Assembly (NCBI GenBank): GCA_007692665.1
Contig: REBP01000098.1
Span: 1-36,830 of the forward strand
DNA from: Gemmatimonadales bacterium
Lineage (GTDB): Bacteria; Gemmatimonadota; Gemmatimonadetes; Longimicrobiales; Gaopeijiaceae
DNA: 36,830 nucleotides
Direction of reading: 5' to 3'
Shown here: one piece after another, positions 17,489-26,556 of the stretch
How positions within the stretch are numbered: the first letter of the stretch is position 1
Layout of the letters: each line of letters starts with the position of its first letter
Notes under the pieces: generated by a model
Told to the model about the DNA's origin: nothing
Database searches by the model: none
Seen by the model: the letters and a program-made list of their open reading frames with translations, nothing else
Made by a program: the position numbers and the translations under genes

Positions 17489-19321
17489 TTACCGCTCGGC
17501 TGCCGCCAGGTCCAGAACGGCGGCGGAGAGCCGGCGAAGCCGGTCGGCATCGGCGAGACGGGCGTCCGTGTCAGCCCTTCGGACCTCGGACCCGATCCCG
17601 GCGGCAAGCTCGGTCAGCGCCGACCGCCGCTCGGAGCCCGCCGGCATGGCCTCGATCCGGTCGAGTTCGGCCCCGACCTCCCGGGCGCGGGACGAAGGGA
17701 CACTCTCGTGCCGCACGGCCTGGTCCAGGTAGGCGCGGGCCACCACGAAGGCTGCGGGCCAGACGACCCGGGGCTGCTTCTGGGGGTTGAACTCGTCGAA
17801 GCGGACGAGCTTTGCCGCGGCGAGTTCGTTCTCCGTCAGGTGTTCGTTCGGGAGGAGTTCCAGGACATCCAGCCCCCGGGTCTTTTCGGATCCGTAGATG
17901 AGACCGTTGTACCAGTAGGCCGACCAGTGGCCCCCGCGGAGGAGTTCGGAGTCGCTCATCGGACCCCGGTCGAAGAAGGCGATCTCGAAGGGGTTGGCCG
18001 GGTCGGTGAAGTCGAAGACGGAGATGCCCCCCTGGTACCAGGCCTGCACCTTGATGTCGCGGCCGGGAACGGGGACCAGTGAGCCGTTGTGGGCCACGCA
18101 GTTCTCGAACTCGGTCTGCGGGGCGGGGAGCTTGTAGTAGCTCGCCAGCTGCATCCTCCCGTCGACGATGCGGAAGATGGCGTTGGCGCCCCACTCCTGA
18201 GGGTCGGTGGCGAGGCATCGGGGCGCTCCCCCTCCACCCCACTCGTCGGTGAAGATCACCGAGGTGCCGTCGTTGTTGAAGGTCGCCGAGTGCCAGTAGG
18301 CGAAGTTCGGATCGACCACCTCGTCGAGCCGAACAGGGACTCGTGGGTTCGTGATGTCGAAGATGATCCCGTTCCCGGAGCAGGCCCCGGCAGCGATCCC
18401 CAGCTCGGGATAGGCCGTGATGTCGTGGCACTGGTTCGTCTCGCGGGAAGCCTGTGTGCCGTCACCATGGTCGCCACCGGGGAAGAGCCCATCGATCCGA
18501 CCGGTCTCGTCATCGGCGAACACCCGGGGCGAGTCGATGATCCGGGCCCGTTCGGGTGCGGCAAGGGGCACCTCGATCACGTCGATGCTCCAGTACGCCG
18601 TGGTGGGGTCGTCCGGGTCACGTACGTCCACGCACCCGGCGAGTTCCTCGGCGGGGCGCGCCGCGCTCGTGCCCGAGTTGTAGAGGTAGAGGATGCCCGG
18701 GTCCTCCGGGTCGGTGGAGATCAGCGTGTGGGTGTGGGAGCCCCGGCACGTCTGGACGGCGGCCACCTGGACGGGGTTCCGGACGTCGCTGATGTCGAGG
18801 ATCCGGACCCCCCGGAAGCGCTCCGGGTCCACGGGCGCGGTGGGCGCCTCCGGGCCGCAGTCCAGGCGCCCGCGGGTCTCCTGCACCGAAAGGAAGACGA
18901 GATTTCCGAAGACCGAGACATCGCCCTGGCCGCCGGGACAGAGGATCGAGGTGACGAGTTCCGGGTTCCGGGGATCCGAGACGTCGTAGATGTTCAGTCC
19001 GACGTAGTTCCCCACGAAGACCAGGTCGCCCTGGTGGGCCAGGTCCGAGTTCGAGAAGCTGTTGTCTCCCGGGTTCTCCGGATCGTAGAACCCCGTCGGC
19101 TTCGGGACGCTCGAGAGTAGCCGCATGTTCCAGCTTGCCTCCCCCGCGTCGTGCCATCCGGCGCTCAGGCCGATCCGGGGGTCATCGGGCCCTCCGGGGC
19201 GGATGGACTGACCCTCGGCCGGTCCCGCGGCCACGAGAATCGATGCTGCCAGCAGGCAGAAGAGGAAGTGCCCGGTCCAGCTCGTGCGCCGGGCCCTGGT
19301 CGGCCATCGCGTATTCGTCAT
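17489..19321 (-). CDS. Exported LVIVD-repeat beta-propeller protein
   Basis: 610 residues. The ATG at 19321 has GAGGAG ten bases upstream; the open frame continues to 19393 but that extension would run into the DUF305 gene. The N-terminus has several Arg and Trp, then a hydrophobic core (about 17-32), with likely cleavage near AEGQ. LVIVD-type repeats fill about 75-510: GLNIYDVSDPRNPELV, GVRILDISDVRNPVQVA, IIFDITNPRVPVRL, ISVFDFTDPANPFEIA. The last 100 residues are helical and charged (LTENELAAAKLVRFDEFNPQ). It follows the DUF305 gene closely, a pairing that suggests joint function in the envelope. No catalytic motif is seen. Confidence 0.92.
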   Translation of the reverse strand: MTNTRWPTRARRTSWTGHFLFCLLAASILVAAGPAEGQSIRPGGPDDPRIGLSAGWHDAGEASWNMRLLSSVPKPTGFYDPENPGDNSFSNSDLAHQGDLVFVGNYVGLNIYDVSDPRNPELVTSILCPGGQGDVSVFGNLVFLSVQETRGRLDCGPEAPTAPVDPERFRGVRILDISDVRNPVQVAAVQTCRGSHTHTLISTDPEDPGILYLYNSGTSAARPAEELAGCVDVRDPDDPTTAYWSIDVIEVPLAAPERARIIDSPRVFADDETGRIDGLFPGGDHGDGTQASRETNQCHDITAYPELGIAAGACSGNGIIFDITNPRVPVRLDEVVDPNFAYWHSATFNNDGTSVIFTDEWGGGGAPRCLATDPQEWGANAIFRIVDGRMQLASYYKLPAPQTEFENCVAHNGSLVPVPGRDIKVQAWYQGGISVFDFTDPANPFEIAFFDRGPMSDSELLRGGHWSAYWYNGLIYGSEKTRGLDVLELLPNEHLTENELAAAKLVRFDEFNPQKQPRVVWPAAFVVARAYLDQAVRHESVPSSRAREVGAELDRIEAMPAGSERRSALTELAAGIGSEVRRADTDARLADADRLRRLSAAVLDLAAAER

Positions 19322-19389
19322 GATGTTCGGTCTCCTCGGTCGTTGGGTGGGCTCGGACAGGGAAGGGGCGCCGCGCCGCGGCCACCGGT

Positions 19390-20118
19390 TCATGGGCTCG
19401 CCTGGAGCATGGTGCGCATGCGCCCGATCTCCATGCGCTGGTCGGCGTACACGTGGGATGCGAGGTCGAAGATGTCCGAGTCCCTCGCCGCGCCGGGGGA
19501 GGCGAGCAGTTCGGACACCATCTCCAGCGCGCCCTCATGATGAATGATCATCAGTTCGAGAAAGGTCCGGTCGAAGGCGGGGCCCTCGGCGTCGGCCAGC
19601 GCATCGAGCTGCTGATTCGTGAGCATCCCCGCCATGAGGGGGCCGGTCTGCTCCGCATGTCCGGCGGGATGGCCCCGGTGGGCGTGGGCCGCGTGATCAG
19701 GCGGGGCGCCGTGGTGAGCGTGCTCCGCGTCCGGATCGGGGGCTTCTTCCCCGCGCAGTTCCAGCCACCGCTTCATGAAGGCGATCTCCGAGTCCTGCGA
19801 CAGTTCGATCCGGCGGGCCAGGTACCCGATGTCCTCCCGCTCCGTGCGGTCCGGCACCAGGGCACTCATGACGAGGGCCTGCCGGTGATGCAGGATCATG
19901 TTCTGCATGAAGAGGACGTCGGCTTCGGAGTGCAGCGCCTGAACGGGCGCCCTGAGGTCTTCGGCCGAAAGCGTGCGGGTCGGGGCGCCCGGAGCGCCGG
20001 GCCGGACCACGCTGGGCGGCAGCTGGGCGGCGGCCAGTTCCGCCATGCCAGGCACCCCCGCCGTCGCGGCGAGCAGGACCCACGAAAATCTTCGGCAGTA
20101 CCCCCCTGGACGCCTCAT
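19390..20118 (-). CDS. DUF305 protein with a His-rich linker
   Basis: 242 residues. GGAGGAG precedes the ATG at 20118 by nine bases; the signal peptide ends near AAAQ (about 32). Both DUF305 halves are present: MQNMILHHRQALVM (about 71-84) and LELMIIHHEGALEM (about 187-200). DUF305 proteins are exported ferritin-like helical bundles, often found with copper-handling genes. Between the halves lies an insertion with eight His in 22 residues (about 133-154; HAHHGAPPDHAAHAHRGH). It is followed 68 bases later by the LVIVD gene, so they probably form an operon. A metal-binding role is inferred from the family and the His cluster. Confidence 0.92.
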   Translation of the reverse strand: MRRPGGYCRRFSWVLLAATAGVPGMAELAAAQLPPSVVRPGAPGAPTRTLSAEDLRAPVQALHSEADVLFMQNMILHHRQALVMSALVPDRTEREDIGYLARRIELSQDSEIAFMKRWLELRGEEAPDPDAEHAHHGAPPDHAAHAHRGHPAGHAEQTGPLMAGMLTNQQLDALADAEGPAFDRTFLELMIIHHEGALEMVSELLASPGAARDSDIFDLASHVYADQRMEIGRMRTMLQASP

Positions 20119-20204
20119 GCGGCTACGCTCCTCCGGTTTCCCTCGGCTGGCCCTGGCCTCGAGGTCCCGCGGGAGGACATCGGACCGGGATCAGGGGCCA
20201 CGCG

Positions 20205-22142
20205 TCACTCAGCCGCACCCCCTGCCCCAAGGGGAGCACGGAGAGCCCACAGGCCCCCGCGAAACTGGAGGTCAAGGTAGGAGGCACTTCCGGGGCGGGC
20301 AACCAGGGGGGGCGGGTCCCGTCCTTCCTCCCCCAGCACCTCCTTCAGCCTCCGGATCCCCTCCTCGGTCCACCCCGGGGGATCGGTTACCGCCACCCAG
20401 GCATCGATGTAGTGCTCGGCCGCGTACACGTGGCCGTATCCGACCGGGGCCTGGTCCCCAATGCCCAGGTCCCCGAGGAGCTGGAGAAACGTGACCACCG
20501 GAATCCAGCGGACCTTCTCGCTCACGTCCGGGCCCCGGGGCTTCTCCAGCCACCCGGGACGGCGGAAGAAGCTTTCCGGCTCGAAGAAGGTGATGGGGTC
20601 GCTGGCATACTGGAGGTAGACGATCCGGAGCGGGCTCCACGGAGTGTCCGGGGAATGGGAGACCTCCCACTGGTTCATGAATCGGACCACCGAGCCGTCC
20701 CGGAACCGGGGCAGCCACGCCGGGGATCCGGGGTCCCGCTGCCGGACGAAGTCCCGCCACGTCTCGCTCCGGAAAGGGGGACCCACCCAGAGGGCACCGT
20801 GGAAGGGGTCGCCGATCACGTCGTAGAGGTCTGCCGACTGCTGGGAGTTGTGGGCTCCCAGGCTGAGTCCGTAGAGGTAGAGGTCGGGTCGGTTGTCCGC
20901 GGGCAGTTCGGTCCATCGCCGGTAGACCGCGCTGAAGAGGGCGTCCGCCGTCCCGGCCCCGTAGGCCTCGTCGGTGAGAAGGGTGAGCCAGCTCGGGAGG
21001 TAGGAATACTGGATGGCCACCGTGGCCACGTCTCCCCTCTGGAGAGCCTCCAGCGTCCGCATGGCCCGCGGATCCACCCATCCCGTGCCCGTGGGGACGG
21101 CGATCACCAGCATGGACCGGTCGAAGGCGCCCACCCGCTCGAGTTCGGCCAGGGCGAGCGCGGCCCGTTCTCCCGGGGTCTCGGCGGCGTTGAGGCCCAC
21201 ATAGACGCGGATGGGCTCCAGGACCGGGGCGCCCGCGGCGTCGTCGATCTCGTCCGGTCCTCCCTCCACCTCCCGGAGAAGCTCCCCGAGTTCCGGGCCC
21301 CCGGGAACTCCGGACACGAAACTCCGCCCGGTGCGGCCGAGATCCTCCCATGCGATGAGAGAGGCGGGGCTCCCGGTCCGGATCGGGTCGGTGGGGGCTT
21401 CCGTCTCGGCTTCTTCCCGGGCATCCAGCCGCTGGAACGTACGGTCGGCGAACCGGAGACCCCGTTCGAGGACGACGCCGTCGAGGACCACCCAGAAGAG
21501 CATGGCAGCCATGGCGACGGAAACCACGTTCGCCACCCGTCGGGGCATTCCCTGCCCAAGTCGCGCAGAGATCAATCGGTGCGTGGCGTGGAAGAGGCGG
21601 GCGAATCCCAGCATCACGGCGAAGACGAGGTAGCCCAGAAGCCCCACCCGGATCGGGCGGGCGGTGTCCACCGGATCCACTTCCATCAGGACCCGGACCG
21701 AGTTCTGCCACGCCGACGCCTGCCAGAGGAAGGCGATGGCAACGGCGGCGCAGGTCCCGGCCGCCAACCAGAGCAGGAGACGCTCGGTGTGCCTGGCAGG
21801 GAGGGGGAATTCCAGGTATCCCCAGAGCCACCGATACCCCACCCCGATCCCGTAGCCGGCCGTCATGCACAACCCGGAGAGAATCCCCTGAAGCACCCAT
21901 CCCCTGGGGAGGAGGCTCGGGGTCAGGGAGGCTGCGAAGAAGAGCGTCCCCACCAGGATCCCGGGAATCGAAAGGGTCGCCCTGAATCGCCCGACCCAGT
22001 AAGGGGGCGCCCTGACGGCCCGAAGGGCGACCGCTCTCGGAGAGCGCCCGGGATGGGGCGATGCGGGGGAGTCCGCTCCCCTCTCCCCATGCGAAGGTTC
22101 GATCTCGGTGGACGGGTCCGGGGCGGGTCGTTCGTCGGCCAT
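20205..22142 (-). CDS. Integral-membrane alpha/beta hydrolase family protein (Abhydrolase_9 type)
   Basis: 645 residues. The N-terminal third has about five membrane segments (near 55-75, 84-102, 122-143, 165-185 and 208-226), matching the Abhydrolase_9 N-terminal domain. The cytoplasmic or periplasmic hydrolase domain (about 290-625) has the nucleophile elbow YGLSLGAHNS and a late His in YGHVYAAEHYIDAW. Family members resemble the mycobacterial and actinobacterial membrane hydrolases of unknown substrate. The ATG at 22142 has no strong ribosome binding site, so the exact start is less sure. It is 86 bases upstream of the DUF305 gene on the same strand and may share its transcript. Confidence 0.9.
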   Translation of the reverse strand: MADERPAPDPSTEIEPSHGERGADSPASPHPGRSPRAVALRAVRAPPYWVGRFRATLSIPGILVGTLFFAASLTPSLLPRGWVLQGILSGLCMTAGYGIGVGYRWLWGYLEFPLPARHTERLLLWLAAGTCAAVAIAFLWQASAWQNSVRVLMEVDPVDTARPIRVGLLGYLVFAVMLGFARLFHATHRLISARLGQGMPRRVANVVSVAMAAMLFWVVLDGVVLERGLRFADRTFQRLDAREEAETEAPTDPIRTGSPASLIAWEDLGRTGRSFVSGVPGGPELGELLREVEGGPDEIDDAAGAPVLEPIRVYVGLNAAETPGERAALALAELERVGAFDRSMLVIAVPTGTGWVDPRAMRTLEALQRGDVATVAIQYSYLPSWLTLLTDEAYGAGTADALFSAVYRRWTELPADNRPDLYLYGLSLGAHNSQQSADLYDVIGDPFHGALWVGPPFRSETWRDFVRQRDPGSPAWLPRFRDGSVVRFMNQWEVSHSPDTPWSPLRIVYLQYASDPITFFEPESFFRRPGWLEKPRGPDVSEKVRWIPVVTFLQLLGDLGIGDQAPVGYGHVYAAEHYIDAWVAVTDPPGWTEEGIRRLKEVLGEEGRDPPPLVARPGSASYLDLQFRGGLWALRAPLGAGGAAE

Positions 22143-22229
22143 GCGCGTCGGGTCGTGAAAAGGACCTCGGGCGGTCCACGAGGGCTCAGGGTGGGACCTG
22201 CCTCGTCCCGGATCTACCCTGCGCCGAGG

Positions 22230-22634
22230 TCACTCCGCGAGGAGCATCTCTCGCACTTTGGCCCCGATCACCGGGGCCAGCCACCGATCCCCCTGCCAGG
22301 CCCGGAACATCAGCCAGATCCAGACGGCCAGCCCGAGGAGGGAAAAGCCGAGGGACAGGGCCAGCCCGACGAGCCATCCGAGTATGGGCACGATTGCGAG
22401 CACGGATGTGACGATTCCGAGGAGCACCCCGGCCACGATGAAGACCACGCTCACCCCGATCGACTGTGCAGCGTGGAATCGCACGAACCCATCCCGCTTC
22501 TCGAGCACCAGGAAGAGGATGCCGGTGAGCGGGCCCAGAAGATAGGCGAGCGCACCTGCCACGTTCGAAGGAAGTCCCGTGGTGCTCGCCACGGGAAGAA
22601 GCTCGTTGTCCGTCGGTCGATGCGAGGATTCCAC
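22230..22634 (-). CDS. DUF4870 small membrane protein
   Basis: 134 residues from a GTG at 22634 with AGGGAG nine bases upstream. A longer frame to 22871 exists, but its extra N-terminus is not family-like. The protein begins polar, then has the DUF4870 pattern: AYLLGPLTGILFLVLEKR, FVRFHAAQS, and hydrophobic segments through the middle and at the end (WLVGLALSLGFSLLGLAVWI). It ends in a short charged tail. These are small inner-membrane proteins of the YckC/Tic20-like type with unknown function. It is transcribed divergently from the MBL-fold lipoprotein gene. Confidence 0.88.
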   Translation of the reverse strand: MESSHRPTDNELLPVASTTGLPSNVAGALAYLLGPLTGILFLVLEKRDGFVRFHAAQSIGVSVVFIVAGVLLGIVTSVLAIVPILGWLVGLALSLGFSLLGLAVWIWLMFRAWQGDRWLAPVIGAKVREMLLAE

Positions 22635-22927
22635 GGTCTTGCTCCCTTGTCTGTGGCCAGGAGGGGTCGAGGCGGGCGCGGTTCCTCGGCGTCCGCCGTC
22701 GGCATTCCACCACAGCATGGTTACGGCCGCTGGGCTTCTTCCGCAAGGCGGCGGCGCTCCCTGCCGATCGATCAACCTCTCCGTTCTCCGTGCCCGGAAA
22801 GGCGGTGTGGATGCCCGAAGGACCTGGACAAGGGGACCAGCAGGCGTGGAAAGGCGTATTCCCGCGAGCATCCTGCGGGAGTCGCGACACGGTCATCCTC
22901 CCGGGGACCCATAGGCAAGGAAGAGAG
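22635..22927. other. Divergent intergenic region, no gene seen
   Basis: 293 bases between divergently transcribed genes, so both promoters should lie here. The only structure I see is a perfect 6-bp inverted repeat, TCCCGC and GCGGGA (22860-22880), about 48 bases before the MBL gene start; it may be regulatory. No convincing -35/-10 pair was found. Confidence 0.4.
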
Positions 22928-23671
22928 ATGCGTGGCTTCATCATTCTGCTGTTGATTGCTTCCGGATGCGCACTGCACGTGCCGCCAACCCTGCAGGCAC
23001 CACCTCACTCGTTTGTCGTCTCGACCGGTGGCGTGAACCGCAGTGCGATCTTCCTGCATCGTGTAGAGGGCGGCATCGTACTGATCGAACTGGGGTGGTG
23101 GGGAGCGGAAGAAGCTCTGGCCGAGGGGCTGAAGCAGCTTGGAGCCAGGACGGACGACGTGATCGCGGTCTTTCTGACGCACTCTCACCGGGATCACATC
23201 GGGGCGTGGAGGAGTGTTCGACATGCGCCGTTCTACCTGGCGACGGCCGAGGAGGAGCTGCTCTTTGGGAGAGAGGCGCACGGAGGCTGGCTGCCATCTT
23301 TGGCGGAGAAGATCAGGGGGAGCGATCGGCCTGCGCCTGAGGAGGTCCAGGTGCATGCCTTTTCGTCCGATACCGTGTTCGCGTTTGGTCGCGACACGCT
23401 GCGGGCATTCCTTGTTCCCGGGCACACGGAAGGAAGCACAGCCTACCTGTTCCGCGGCACCCTGTTCGCAGGGGATGCGATCGCGAAAACGTGGATCAGC
23501 GGCTTCCGACCGGCCCTTGGCCGGTTTTCCGTGGATGCGTCTCAGGCGAGAAGAAGCCTGGAATCCCTCCGGGAGCGGATTGCGCCCTTCGAGGTGAGCC
23601 TGGTGTGCACGTCGCACCTGGAGTGCAGCGCAGCCACGGACGAGTTCTGGGCCGATGTGCTGGGGAACTGA
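22928..23671 (+). CDS. MBL-fold metallo-hydrolase lipoprotein
   Basis: 247 residues. AAGGAAGAGAG precedes ATG 22928. A very short signal peptide has lipobox ASGC (Cys about 14), so this is an envelope-anchored enzyme. All metallo-beta-lactamase-fold ligands are visible: HSHRDH (H85, H87, D89, H90), H166 in GHTEGS, D183 in AGDAI, and H230 in CTSHLEC. The binuclear zinc site should therefore be intact. Substrate is unknown: the sequence is closer to the general glyoxalase-II-like superfamily than to any named beta-lactamase class I can recognise. It stands alone, with a hairpin immediately downstream. Confidence 0.92.
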   Translation: MRGFIILLLIASGCALHVPPTLQAPPHSFVVSTGGVNRSAIFLHRVEGGIVLIELGWWGAEEALAEGLKQLGARTDDVIAVFLTHSHRDHIGAWRSVRHAPFYLATAEEELLFGREAHGGWLPSLAEKIRGSDRPAPEEVQVHAFSSDTVFAFGRDTLRAFLVPGHTEGSTAYLFRGTLFAGDAIAKTWISGFRPALGRFSVDASQARRSLESLRERIAPFEVSLVCTSHLECSAATDEFWADVLGN

Positions 23672-23677
23672 GGCTGC

Positions 23678-23709
23678 GCGGGCACCCCTGCGGGGTTCGG
23701 CGAGCCCGC
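23678..23709 (+). terminator. Compound hairpin after the MBL gene
   Basis: GCGGGC (23678-23683) pairs with GCCCGC (23704-23709), enclosing a second perfect hairpin, ACCCC-TGC-GGGGT (23684-23696). It starts six bases after the stop codon. No T-run follows. Confidence 0.45.
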
Positions 23710-23927
23710 CCGACGTGGCAGTTCGGAACCTCGGGAGGTCATGTGCAATGTGCTCGGCAGGCATTTGCGACATCCGACGTCATGGACGCGCCGTGCCGTG
23801 GCCCTGTTCGCCGAGCTGCGGCCCCTTGCCCCGCGAGCCCGGGCGCCGAATATTGACGGGAATCCTTCATCTTCGGCAGAAGAATGCCGGACTCTCCGCC
23901 TCCTTCCCTGGTACTCGAGCGTCATCG

Positions 23928-24230
23928 ATGGCCACCCTCCACTGCTACCTGGAACGAGGCTTCGGCGGGGAGGAGGTGCAGGTGCGCCTGGACGGGAGGG
24001 TCGTCTTCCAGGATCGGGCCACCACCGATCTCATGATGGGCTTCGCAGCCGAGATCACCGAGCCTCTTGCTGCGGAAGGAGACAACGTCCTCGACATCCG
24101 GCTTCCCGAGTCGGGACTCTCGGAACGGGCCACCCTCCCGGGTGGACAGGGGGATCTCTGGGTGCGCATCCGATTGGAAGGTGGGTGCCTCCTTGCCCTG
24201 GTGGGGACAGAGCCACTGGGATTCCTCTGA
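23928..24230 (+). CDS. Small protein of unknown function upstream of the metzincin-like gene
   Basis: 100 residues from ATG 23928. The frame is open further upstream, but only the part from this Met has protein-like composition. It has no signal peptide or membrane segment. The sequence alternates hydrophobic and polar residues as in a small beta-sandwich: YLERGFGGEEVQVRLDGRVV, then VLDIRLPESGL and DLWVRIRLEGGCLLALV. I do not recognise the family. It lies 53 bases upstream of the metalloprotease-like gene in the same direction, so the two are likely co-transcribed and may act together. Confidence 0.7.
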   Translation: MATLHCYLERGFGGEEVQVRLDGRVVFQDRATTDLMMGFAAEITEPLAAEGDNVLDIRLPESGLSERATLPGGQGDLWVRIRLEGGCLLALVGTEPLGFL

Positions 24231-24283
24231 GCGCCGGTCCACGGATGGCACGGTGCGCCTTCACCACTGCACCGGAGCCACCG

Positions 24284-26494
24284 ATGTCCGAGCCGTCCGA
24301 CGCGCCCGACCCCTCCTCGTCCTTCGATTCGGGGAACCCGTTCACTCCGCTCGACCCCCGCCACGTTCTCCGCATTCCCCCCCCGGGAGAACGGGTCCTT
24401 GAGTTCGATCCCCGCAACCTCAAGTCCCGCGTCAGTGTCAGTGGCACCTACGAGGGCGACTCCATCAGCCCCGATACCGACGAGCGCATCGTGCTTCGGG
24501 TGGATGTGGATGCCCGGTCGGCCCATTCCCCGGTCCTGCACCGGCTGAGCGCCGACATCTTCCGCGTGAATCGCTGGACGTGGGGGGGCCGCACCTTTAC
24601 CTGGACCACCTACCTGCGTTCGTGGATCGTCGATTCGGTCTCCCTTGCGTGGGATGGGTCGACCCGGGTGGCCGGAGGCACGATCCGGAACTGGTCGGGA
24701 GGGATCTCGCTGCTGACCGTGGAGGTCCGGATTCCCACCCAGAACCAGCGGGTGGGCCCCCGGGTCGAGGTGAGGGTGCGAAACCGTCGCACGAAACAGG
24801 TTTCGCGCACCTTCCACTGCACCCGGACGTCCCGGGCTTTCCGGGACGTACGCCTCGAGGTGGCGGTCTGCGACTCGGTGAACAGCGAGCCCGTGCTTCC
24901 AACCTGCAACACCCACGCGGCGACCGACCGACCCACGGAGCTCGCGGCACGGGACATGACGCTCGCTTCCGCCTTCGACGAGGCAGGGGTTCGCCTGGAC
25001 ATCCCCGCCGAACCCACCGTCATCGACGACAGTGCTTCGGAGTTCAGTACGTGGAGCAACGCCGAGCTCCACGACGCCATGGAGACCCACTTCAGTCGGT
25101 ATGCCAGTGGCGGGGCCTGGCCAAAGTGGGACCTCTGGGGGATCCTCTGTGGACGCCACGACAACGCCGGCCTGGCCGGGATCATGTTCGACTACAGCGC
25201 CACCGGACAGCCCCCCGAGCGGCAGGGGTTCGCACTCTTCCGGAATCACTGGTGGTTCAACAGCGTCCCGTCGGGTGCACCCACCAACCAGACCCAGGCG
25301 CGCGCACTCCGGAACTACCTCTACACCTGGATCCACGAGGCCGGACACGCCTTCAATTTCGTCCACTCCTGGGACAAGGGACGCGCCGGCTCCCTGTCGT
25401 GGATGAACTATCCGCAGAACGTGACGAATTTCTGGAATGACTTTCTCCTCGAGTTCGACGAGGAGGAACTGCTTCACCTCCGCCACGGCAACCGGGCGTC
25501 CGTGATTCCCGGGGGCGACGCCTGGGCCACCGGTCTTCACCTGGAGGACCACGGGCATGCTGCGGGCCTTCTGCCCCCCGAGGGGGAGATGCCGCTGGAG
25601 TTCCAGGTCCGCTCATCAGGGTTCGTGGATTTTCTGGAGCCCGTCGAGGTCGAGTTCCGCCTGCGGAACGTCTCTCCCTTCTCCTGGGAGGCGGTGGCCG
25701 ACCTGCGACCCGAGGCCGGCTATGTCTCCGTCGAGATTCGCAAGCCCTCCGGTCAGATCGTCCATCATCATCCGCTCCTCTGCGAACTCGGACCCAACGA
25801 GATGCGGACGCTCCAGCCGCGGGACTCGGCTCCCGGCACCGACCGGTTCAGCCAGACCGTCTCCCTCGCCTTCGGAAAGGGCGGATTCACCTTCGCCGAA
25901 CCCGGCGAGTATCGCATCCAGGCGACCTACCATGACCCCATGGGCGTGAGCTTCCCCTCGACCGTGCTCGCGCTGCGAGTCGGCAACCCGGCGGGACGCG
26001 AGGAGGACCGCATGGCTTCCGACGTCTTTACCCGGGAGGTGGGGCTGGCCATGTACCTGGACGGCTCCGACGCCCCCATGCTCCGCGGGGCCATGGACGT
26101 CCTCCGGGAGGTGGCCGACCGGTTTCAGGACTCCCTGGCCGGGGTGCATGCCGCCCTTGCCGTGGCGAAGTCCGAGGCCCGCAGTCACTTCCGGCTGGAG
26201 GACGGGGAGAAGAAGGAGGGTCGCCCCCGGCTTGCCCTCTCCCACGCCCCGGATCCCGAAGAGGTCCTCCGAGTGACGCAGCAGGCCGCCCGGCACCTGG
26301 CCAGGGTGGAGGCCCCGGCCGTGAACCTCCTCCACCACGAGGTGGTTCGGGACCGCGCCCGGGCGCTCGCCTCGGCAGGACGGGCGGGCGAAGGGAAGAA
26401 GGAGATGCGGAGCCTCGGACGAACGCTCAGGAAGCGGGGGGTCCACGCCCCGGTCCTGGACGAGATCGAGCGCTTCGCCACTTCGCTGGAGTAG
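24284..26494 (+). CDS. Putative metzincin-like zinc metalloprotease without signal peptide
   Basis: 736 residues from ATG 24284 (GGAG seven bases upstream). There is no signal peptide, membrane segment or lipobox. The N-terminal about 230 residues are beta-rich, with a C2- or lipocalin-like look (RVSVSGTYEGDSISPDTDER). The zinc motif HEAGHAFNFVH (H351, E352, H355, H361) has metzincin spacing, with Asn358 in place of the usual Gly. WMNYP 13 residues after the last His is a plausible Met-turn (Met374). An Ig-like domain follows (about 440-570), then a helical C-terminus (about 590-736). Its family is uncharacterised as far as I know. Its neighbours are a 100-residue unknown upstream and a CHAD protein downstream. 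Confidence 0.8.
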   Translation: MSEPSDAPDPSSSFDSGNPFTPLDPRHVLRIPPPGERVLEFDPRNLKSRVSVSGTYEGDSISPDTDERIVLRVDVDARSAHSPVLHRLSADIFRVNRWTWGGRTFTWTTYLRSWIVDSVSLAWDGSTRVAGGTIRNWSGGISLLTVEVRIPTQNQRVGPRVEVRVRNRRTKQVSRTFHCTRTSRAFRDVRLEVAVCDSVNSEPVLPTCNTHAATDRPTELAARDMTLASAFDEAGVRLDIPAEPTVIDDSASEFSTWSNAELHDAMETHFSRYASGGAWPKWDLWGILCGRHDNAGLAGIMFDYSATGQPPERQGFALFRNHWWFNSVPSGAPTNQTQARALRNYLYTWIHEAGHAFNFVHSWDKGRAGSLSWMNYPQNVTNFWNDFLLEFDEEELLHLRHGNRASVIPGGDAWATGLHLEDHGHAAGLLPPEGEMPLEFQVRSSGFVDFLEPVEVEFRLRNVSPFSWEAVADLRPEAGYVSVEIRKPSGQIVHHHPLLCELGPNEMRTLQPRDSAPGTDRFSQTVSLAFGKGGFTFAEPGEYRIQATYHDPMGVSFPSTVLALRVGNPAGREEDRMASDVFTREVGLAMYLDGSDAPMLRGAMDVLREVADRFQDSLAGVHAALAVAKSEARSHFRLEDGEKKEGRPRLALSHAPDPEEVLRVTQQAARHLARVEAPAVNLLHHEVVRDRARALASAGRAGEGKKEMRSLGRTLRKRGVHAPVLDEIERFATSLE

Positions 26495-26556
26495 GGGGCG
26501 CTGTCAGGCGCGATCCCGGGCATTCGCCCGAGCCGACCACCTTCGGAACCTGGACC

